From positions 1 to 34,948 of the forward strand of contig CAINDO010000133.1 in the NCBI GenBank assembly GCA_903847385.1: a stretch of DNA of 34,948 nucleotides. Direction: 5' to 3'. Positions 29,744-34,948 of the stretch are shown here, piece after piece. Position 1 is the stretch's first letter; each line of letters opens with the position of its first letter. Source of the DNA: an uncultured Myxococcales bacterium (GTDB lineage: Bacteria > Myxococcota_A > Bradymonadia > UBA7976 > UBA1532). The notes under the pieces were generated by a model. The model was not told the DNA's origin, searched no databases, and worked only from the letters and a program-made list of their open reading frames with translations. The translations under genes were made by a program, and so were the position numbers.

Positions 29744-32700
29744 GCACCGTCGCCGGGCCCGCCCCCGCGCCCTTCCCGGAGCCCCGCGCCCTGACGGACG
29801 CGCTGGCGGCGTGTGATCGCCCGCACCTGATCGGCGTGCGGCACCACTCCCCCGCGCTGGCGGCGGCGATGCCCGCGATGCTGGAGGCCGCGCGGCCGGA
29901 CGTGCTGCTGCTGGAGCTGCCGGCGGACGTGGCCTCGTGGATTCCGTGGCTGGGGCACGCGCAGGCGACGGCGCCGCTGGCGCTTGCGGTGTCCGTGACG
30001 GGCCGGTCGGAGGAGACGCTGGCGTTCTACCCGTTCGCCGACTTCTCGCCGGAGCTGGCCGCCGTGCGGTGGTGCCTGGCGCGGGGTGTGCCCGTACACG
30101 CCGTGGACCTGGAGATCGGAGCGCAGGCGCCGGAGCGGGATGCCGAGCCCGAGCCCGAAGCGGTCGACCACGAGAGCGACGCCGAGGACGCCGAAGACGA
30201 CGCCGAGCACGCCGAAGACGACGACGAGGACGACGCCGAAGAACCCGAGGCCCCCGCCCCCCTCGCCGCCGTGTGCGCGGCCCTGGGCGTGGACGAGCCC
30301 GGCGCGCTTTGGGACGCGCTGGTCGAGGCGCGCGCGCCAGGCAGCTCACCCGAGGCGCTGCGCCGGGCCGCCCTGCTGGCCGGGTGGCTGATGCGCGTGG
30401 ACGCGCCGGGACTTCGCCTGCGCGACGCCCTGCGCGAGGCGCGGATGCGCGCCGGACTGGACGCCGCGCTCGCCGCCGGCTTCTCGCGGCCCGTGGCCGT
30501 CGTGGGCTCGTTCCACGCGGTGGCGCTCGCGGCCGAGACGACACACGATCCGTTCCCGCGGGCCCCCCATGCGCCGGGCAAGCTCGCTGCCGTGACCGGC
30601 GCGCTGCTGCCCTACGCCTTCGAGATGTTCGACGAGCGGTCGGGCTACCCGGCGGGGATTCGCGACCCGCGCTGGCGACAGCGGATCTTCGAGGCGCTGC
30701 GCGGGACGCTGGGCGAGTCGCCGGTGGCCGCCCGCGCCGCCGCGGACGCGCTCACGGACGAGATGCTGGTGGACGTCGCTCGGTTCGTGCGCCACAAGCG
30801 CCACGTGGCCGGCCTGCCGGATGCCCGCGCGGCGGCCCGCATGGCGCGCGGTCTGGCGGTCCTGCGGGGCCTGCCCGCCCCGAGCCGGCAGGAGCTGCTG
30901 GAGGGCCTGGAGAGCGCGCTGGGGCAAGGTGAGCCCCTGGGGCGCGGGCGCGTGCTGGCCCGCGCGCTGGACGCCGTGATGGTGGGCCGGCAGCGCGGCA
31001 AACTCGCCGCCGACACGCCCCGCGCCGGTCTGCTGCCGCACGTGGAGGCGCTGCTCGCCGCCCTGCGGCTGCCGGGGCCGGAGCAGGCCGGGAAAGATCC
31101 GGAGCCGCTGCGTCTGGACCCGCTGCGCTCGCCGCTGGACCGGCGCCGGCACGTCACGCTGCTGCGGCTGGCCACCTGCGCGGTGCCGTACGCCGAGCGC
31201 CGCGAGAGCGCCGGCGAGACGCTGACGCACGTGTGGATGCCCACCTGGACGCCGCAGACCGACGCTCTGCTGAGCGTGGCGAGCCTGCGCGGGGCGACGC
31301 TGGCGCAGGCCGCCGCGGGCACGCTGCGCGCCGAGTGGCTGCGCGCCGTGGAGGCCGACCAGGCCGGGCCGGACCTGCTGCTCTCGCTCACGGGTGCCGC
31401 CGCCGAGTGCGGCCTGGCCTCGCTCACCGCCGAGTGGCTGACCGCGCTGCGCGGCGACTTCCGGTCGCAGGCCGGTCTGACGGCGCTGACGGAGGCCGTG
31501 GGGCTGGTGGACCGCATCGCCGCGGGCCACGTGTCCGGGCTGCCGGCGAGCGGCGAGGGCGCGCCGGACGAACCGGGCGCCGTGCCGGCCTTCGAGCCGT
31601 CTCGTTTTCGGGATCTGCCTCCGCTGAACGAGATCCGCGCCGAGCTGCTGGAGTCGGCCATTCGGCATCTCGACGGTCTGTCCGGTTCTACGGACGTGGA
31701 CGACGCGCGGGCCCTGCGCGCGCTGCTGGCCCTGGCCGGCGGCGAGTCGAACGGGCGCCTGCGGTGGAGCGTCGCGCGGCTGGCCGAGGAGGGCTCGCCC
31801 CTCATGCGCGGCGCGGCCGGCGCGGGGGCCGTGCTGCTGGGCGTGGCCCCGCCGGCGGACCTGGGCGAGTCGCTGGCCTCGGTGCTGGACGCCGAGGCCG
31901 CCGACTTCCGCTCGTGGTTCTGGCAGGGCGCGTTCACGGTGGCCGGGCCGCTGCTCGAGGCGGACGCCGACCTGCTCGGCCCCCTGGGCGCACGCATCGA
32001 GGGCGACGCGGACGCGGCGTTCCTGCGCCACCTGCCGAGCCTGCGCGAGGGCTTCGACGCGCTCTCGCCGGCCGCGCGCGGGCGCCTGCTGGACGCGCTG
32101 ACGGAGCGCTTCGGGCGGGGCGCCGTGAACACGACGCTCCACGTCGAGGCCGACACGTTGGCGGCCATCGCCAGGGCCGACGCCCGCGGCCGGGACGCCG
32201 TGGCGGCGCTGTTCGGGGCGTTCCCGGACGTGCCGCGGGTCAGCGATACGGGCGCCTCGCGGACGCCCGACACGCCCCCCACCTTCGTGCCCACGGACAC
32301 GCACACGCTGTCGCCCGCGGACCGCTGGCGGCTGGTGCTCGGCAAGCTGGACGCCGGGCGCTGCGGCGCGGGCGTGCGCCGGTACGCGCAGGGTCTGGAG
32401 CAGCTCTACGGCCGCGGCCAGGGCGAGGGCAGCCAGGGCGATCTGACCGGCGGCGGCGCCGGGACGGAGGCCTCGACGCCGACCGTGCGCGAGTGGGCGG
32501 ACGAGCTCGAGGATCTTTTCGGCAAGGCCGTGCGCGAAGAGGTCCTGGGCCGCGCCGTGGAGCGCGGGCAGGCCGAGGCGGCGCTGGCGATGGACCCCGA
32601 GGCGGCGACGCCCTCGGTGGAGCTGCTGACGGAGGTGCTGTCGCTGCGCGGCGGGCTGAGCGAGGCCCAGCTCGGGCACTTGCGGCGCCTGGTGGACCGC

Positions 32701-33402
32701 GTGGTGCGGGCCCTGGTGGAGCAGCTCGCGCGGCGGCTGCGGCCGGCGCTCACGGGCCTGGGCACCCCCCGGCCGACCCGGCGCCGCGGCGGACCCCTGG
32801 ACCTGTCGCGCACCCTGCGGGCCAACCTGCGCGGCGCGCGGCCCGGCGAGGACCCGCCGCTGGTGCCCGAGAAGTTCATCTTCCGCACGCGCGCCCGGCG
32901 CAGCCTGGACTGGCGCGTGCTGCTGGTCGTGGACGTCTCGGGTTCGATGGAGGCGTCCGTCGTCTACAGCGCGCTCGTCGCGGCGATCCTGGCGTCGCTG
33001 CCGGCGTTCAAGGTCGATTTCCTGGCGTTCTCGACCGAGGTCATCGACCTGACCGACCGGGTGGACGACCCGCTCGGGCTGCTGCTCGAGGTCTCCGTGG
33101 GCGGCGGCACGCACATCGCCCGGGCGCTGCGGGCCGCGCGGGAGCGCGTGGTGGTGCCGAGCCGCACGCTGCTCCTGCTGGTCAGCGACTTCGAGGAGGG
33201 CGGCAGCGTGCACGATCTCGTCGGCCAGGTGCGCGGGCTGGTGGAGTCCGGCGTGAAGGCCCTGGGCCTCGCCGCGCTCAGCGACACGGGCACGCCGCGC
33301 TACTCCGTCAACGTCGCCGAACAGCTCGTCGCCGCCGGCATGCCCGTGGCCGCGCTCACGCCGCTGGAGCTGGCGCAGTGGGTGGGGGAGCAGGTGCGAT
33401 GA
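29740..33402 (+). CDS. DUF5682 (YehM-like) fused to VWA protein (YehP-like)
   Basis: This 1220-aa protein joins two families that are separate genes (yehM, yehP) in E. coli. The N-terminal part has the DUF5682 hallmarks RPHLIGVRHHSPAL (27-40) and LLLELPADV (56-64), then an Asp/Glu-rich insert (about 130-170), then a long helical region. After a linker (about 840-1055; LDLSRTLRANLR, EKFIFRTRARRSLDWR) comes a von Willebrand A domain with an intact MIDAS: Asp1065-x-Ser1067-x-Ser1069 (DVSGSM), Thr1124 in GGGTHI and Asp1150 in VSDFEEGG. VWA proteins are the standard partners of MoxR ATPases, so this should pair with the YehL-type ATPase. Its start overlaps the aminopeptidase stop, and its stop overlaps the SWIM gene start. 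Confidence 0.9.
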   Translation: MSTVAGPAPAPFPEPRALTDALAACDRPHLIGVRHHSPALAAAMPAMLEAARPDVLLLELPADVASWIPWLGHAQATAPLALAVSVTGRSEETLAFYPFADFSPELAAVRWCLARGVPVHAVDLEIGAQAPERDAEPEPEAVDHESDAEDAEDDAEHAEDDDEDDAEEPEAPAPLAAVCAALGVDEPGALWDALVEARAPGSSPEALRRAALLAGWLMRVDAPGLRLRDALREARMRAGLDAALAAGFSRPVAVVGSFHAVALAAETTHDPFPRAPHAPGKLAAVTGALLPYAFEMFDERSGYPAGIRDPRWRQRIFEALRGTLGESPVAARAAADALTDEMLVDVARFVRHKRHVAGLPDARAAARMARGLAVLRGLPAPSRQELLEGLESALGQGEPLGRGRVLARALDAVMVGRQRGKLAADTPRAGLLPHVEALLAALRLPGPEQAGKDPEPLRLDPLRSPLDRRRHVTLLRLATCAVPYAERRESAGETLTHVWMPTWTPQTDALLSVASLRGATLAQAAAGTLRAEWLRAVEADQAGPDLLLSLTGAAAECGLASLTAEWLTALRGDFRSQAGLTALTEAVGLVDRIAAGHVSGLPASGEGAPDEPGAVPAFEPSRFRDLPPLNEIRAELLESAIRHLDGLSGSTDVDDARALRALLALAGGESNGRLRWSVARLAEEGSPLMRGAAGAGAVLLGVAPPADLGESLASVLDAEAADFRSWFWQGAFTVAGPLLEADADLLGPLGARIEGDADAAFLRHLPSLREGFDALSPAARGRLLDALTERFGRGAVNTTLHVEADTLAAIARADARGRDAVAALFGAFPDVPRVSDTGASRTPDTPPTFVPTDTHTLSPADRWRLVLGKLDAGRCGAGVRRYAQGLEQLYGRGQGEGSQGDLTGGGAGTEASTPTVREWADELEDLFGKAVREEVLGRAVERGQAEAALAMDPEAATPSVELLTEVLSLRGGLSEAQLGHLRRLVDRVVRALVEQLARRLRPALTGLGTPRPTRRRGGPLDLSRTLRANLRGARPGEDPPLVPEKFIFRTRARRSLDWRVLLVVDVSGSMEASVVYSALVAAILASLPAFKVDFLAFSTEVIDLTDRVDDPLGLLLEVSVGGGTHIARALRAARERVVVPSRTLLLLVSDFEEGGSVHDLVGQVRGLVESGVKALGLAALSDTGTPRYSVNVAEQLVAAGMPVAALTPLELAQWVGEQVR
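30121..30255 (+). repeat. Acidic low-complexity segment in the DUF5682 part
   Basis: Irregular repeats of GACGCCGAA/GAGGACG-type codons give alternating Asp/Glu/Ala (DAEDAEDDAEHAEDDDEDD). It is probably a disordered insertion within the DUF5682 domain and prone to slippage. Confidence 0.75.
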
Positions 33403-34948
33403 GCGACCCATCGAACAACGGGCGCCCCTCCATTTCCCCCGGCCTGCTGGCCGACCTGACCGCCGCGGCCCCCGCGCGCCTGGTCAAGAAGCTGGACGCC
33501 ACGCCCACGCTGGCCGAGAGCTGGACGTGGACCGGCGGCGACGCGCCCGGCGTCGCATTCACCATCGTCACGGACACGAACGAGACGGTCACGCTGCGGC
33601 CCGAGGGCGGCGCGCTGAGCGCCCCGGCGCACGTCGCGTGCTCCTGCCTGCTGGCGCCGAAGTGTCTGCACTTGCTGGCCGTGGCGGCGGTGCTGCCCGT
33701 GGCCGATTCCGTTGTACAAGAAACTCCTCTCGTTTCCGAGACGCCCGCCGCGGCCCCGGAGCCCGTCGCCGGCGTCACGCTGTCGGCGTCTCAAACGGCC
33801 GCCGTGGCGCTGGCCCGGCGGGCCGGGGAGCGCCTGCTCGCCGAGGGGGCCCAGGGGGCCGGCGCCTTGCTGCGCGCCGACTGGCTGCGCGCCGCCCACG
33901 CCGGCCGGGCCGAGTCGCTGCCCCGCCTGGCCGCCGCCTGCACGCGGGTCGCCGCGGGGCTGAACGCGCTGCAGACGCGCTCGGCCGGGTTCCGGCTGGA
34001 CGCGCTGACGGCGGACGTGGCCGAGGCCCTGACCGTGGCCCACGCGCTCGCCGCCGGAAACGCCGCGCCGACGTGGGTCGGCGTGGCCCGCCGGGTGTAC
34101 CGCACGGTGGGGCACCTGACGCTGACCGGGCTGTTCACCGAGCCCGTCGTGCGTGAGGGCGGCGCGCGGGGCGTGCGCACCTGGCTGCGGGACGCGGGCG
34201 GCCGGCTGTACCGCCTGGCGGACATCCAGCCCGGCGACGACCAGCGCGCGCGGACCACCTACGACCGCGGCGCCGACATCGGCGACGTGTCGGCCAGCCA
34301 CCGGGCGCTCGGCCGCGCCGGGCTGTTCCTGCAGGGTGCGACGGCTTCGGACGACGGCCGCCTGGGCTCGGGGCAGGGCGTGAAGGCCGTGCTCGGGCCG
34401 GGCGTGAACTGGACGCCCGACGCGCCGGATCTGCTGTTCGCGCGGCCCGTGGGCGCGCAGGTCGCGGCGCTCGCGCAGGCCTCGCTCGACGCCGACGACG
34501 AGGCCGACCTGCTGTTCTTCAAGGCGCGCGTGCTGGGCGCCGTCGAGGACGCCGTCGCCCTGGACGCCGGCCTGCCCGAGGCCGTGCTGGCGCGGGCCGC
34601 CCTGGCCGTTGAGGGTCTCCCGCACCGGGAGAGCCTGCGGGCGCTGGCCAGCGCCGTGGACGCGACGGTGCTGTGCGCCGGGCGCCTGCGGTGGGCGCCC
34701 CGGCCCGAGATCCATCTGCTCGCGGTCGGGGGCGGGCCGGCATTGCCGGAGACCTGGGGCGGCCGCGCGGCCCTCGGGCTCGATCGATTGCAGGCCTTGC
34801 ACCTGGGCGCCGCGGGCCGACCGGTGCTCGCCCTGGAGGGGACGGAGAACACCACGGACCCCTTCGAGCCCCTGCGCGTGCGGCTCGAACGGCTGGTGCT
34901 GGGCGGCCGCAGCGTGCTCACCCCCACGGCCACGCGGCACGCCCTGCA
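33399..34948 (+). CDS. yehQ: SWIM zinc-finger protein (YehQ-like), 3' end outside window
   Basis: The frame opens with ATG at 33399, overlapping the previous stop as ATGA, and runs without a stop for 516 codons to the right edge. Residues 81-91 read CSCLLAPKCLH, a SWIM motif of the form CxC-x5-CxH that can bind zinc and mediates DNA or protein contacts. The rest is helical and has no recognised catalytic site (LSASQTAAVALARRAG, VYRTVGHLTLTGLF). In E. coli the last gene of the yeh cluster (yehQ) is also a SWIM protein, and the order VWA then SWIM is the same here. Probably the final or penultimate member of the operon. Confidence 0.88.
   Translation, partial: MSDPSNNGRPSISPGLLADLTAAAPARLVKKLDATPTLAESWTWTGGDAPGVAFTIVTDTNETVTLRPEGGALSAPAHVACSCLLAPKCLHLLAVAAVLPVADSVVQETPLVSETPAAAPEPVAGVTLSASQTAAVALARRAGERLLAEGAQGAGALLRADWLRAAHAGRAESLPRLAAACTRVAAGLNALQTRSAGFRLDALTADVAEALTVAHALAAGNAAPTWVGVARRVYRTVGHLTLTGLFTEPVVREGGARGVRTWLRDAGGRLYRLADIQPGDDQRARTTYDRGADIGDVSASHRALGRAGLFLQGATASDDGRLGSGQGVKAVLGPGVNWTPDAPDLLFARPVGAQVAALAQASLDADDEADLLFFKARVLGAVEDAVALDAGLPEAVLARAALAVEGLPHRESLRALASAVDATVLCAGRLRWAPRPEIHLLAVGGGPALPETWGGRAALGLDRLQALHLGAAGRPVLALEGTENTTDPFEPLRVRLERLVLGGRSVLTPTATRHAL

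Overview
The window is very GC-rich, gene-dense DNA with almost no spacer; no gene-free stretch exceeds 171 bp. High GC, many TAT or lipoprotein secreted proteins, a serial-haem cytochrome, TGGQP-type low-complexity linkers and DUF4132/MoxR clusters point to a Myxococcota-like (former deltaproteobacterial) genome. That placement is inference; there is no rRNA or marker gene here.

Region 1 (1-5596): the 3' part of a roughly 12-haem c-type cytochrome on the + strand meets, tail to tail, two coupled minus-strand lipoproteins of the DUF3857/transglutaminase-like type. One keeps the Cys-His-Asp triad; the other has lost Cys and His.

Region 2 (5680-11713, minus strand): a compact sulfur-type respiratory operon. 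In transcription order it encodes an ArsR regulator, a TAT-exported molybdopterin oxidoreductase (PsrA/PhsA-like), a four-cluster ferredoxin (PsrB-like), an NrfD/PsrC membrane subunit, and two half YeeE/YedE sulfur transporters, the second fused to a Cys-less rhodanese domain. An AT-rich palindrome in front of arsR is the likely operator. A divergent enoyl-CoA isomerase-like gene (11885-12664) shares the intergenic region.

Region 3 (12720-19907 and 29740 to the window end, + strand): a locus resembling the E. coli yeh (yehI-L-M-P-Q) cluster. It has a short DUF4132 protein, a 1700-aa unrecognised giant, a YehL-type MoxR AAA+ ATPase, a single-ORF fusion of DUF5682 (YehM) with a VWA protein (YehP), and a SWIM zinc-finger protein (YehQ) cut by the window edge.

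Region 4 (19908-29743) separates yehL from yehMP. It holds a repeat-bearing lipoprotein, a lipoprotein with a lipin-like LNS2 phosphatase domain, a translationally coupled pair of P-loop NTPases (a small ATPase and a NACHT/STAND protein) with its own promoter-like element, a metallo-beta-lactamase-fold hydrolase on the opposite strand, and an LTA4H-like M1 aminopeptidase whose stop overlaps the yehMP start. The ATPase-NACHT pair is the best candidate for an undescribed, possibly defensive, system. The MoxR-VWA-SWIM-giant assembly around it is a second largely uncharacterised system.
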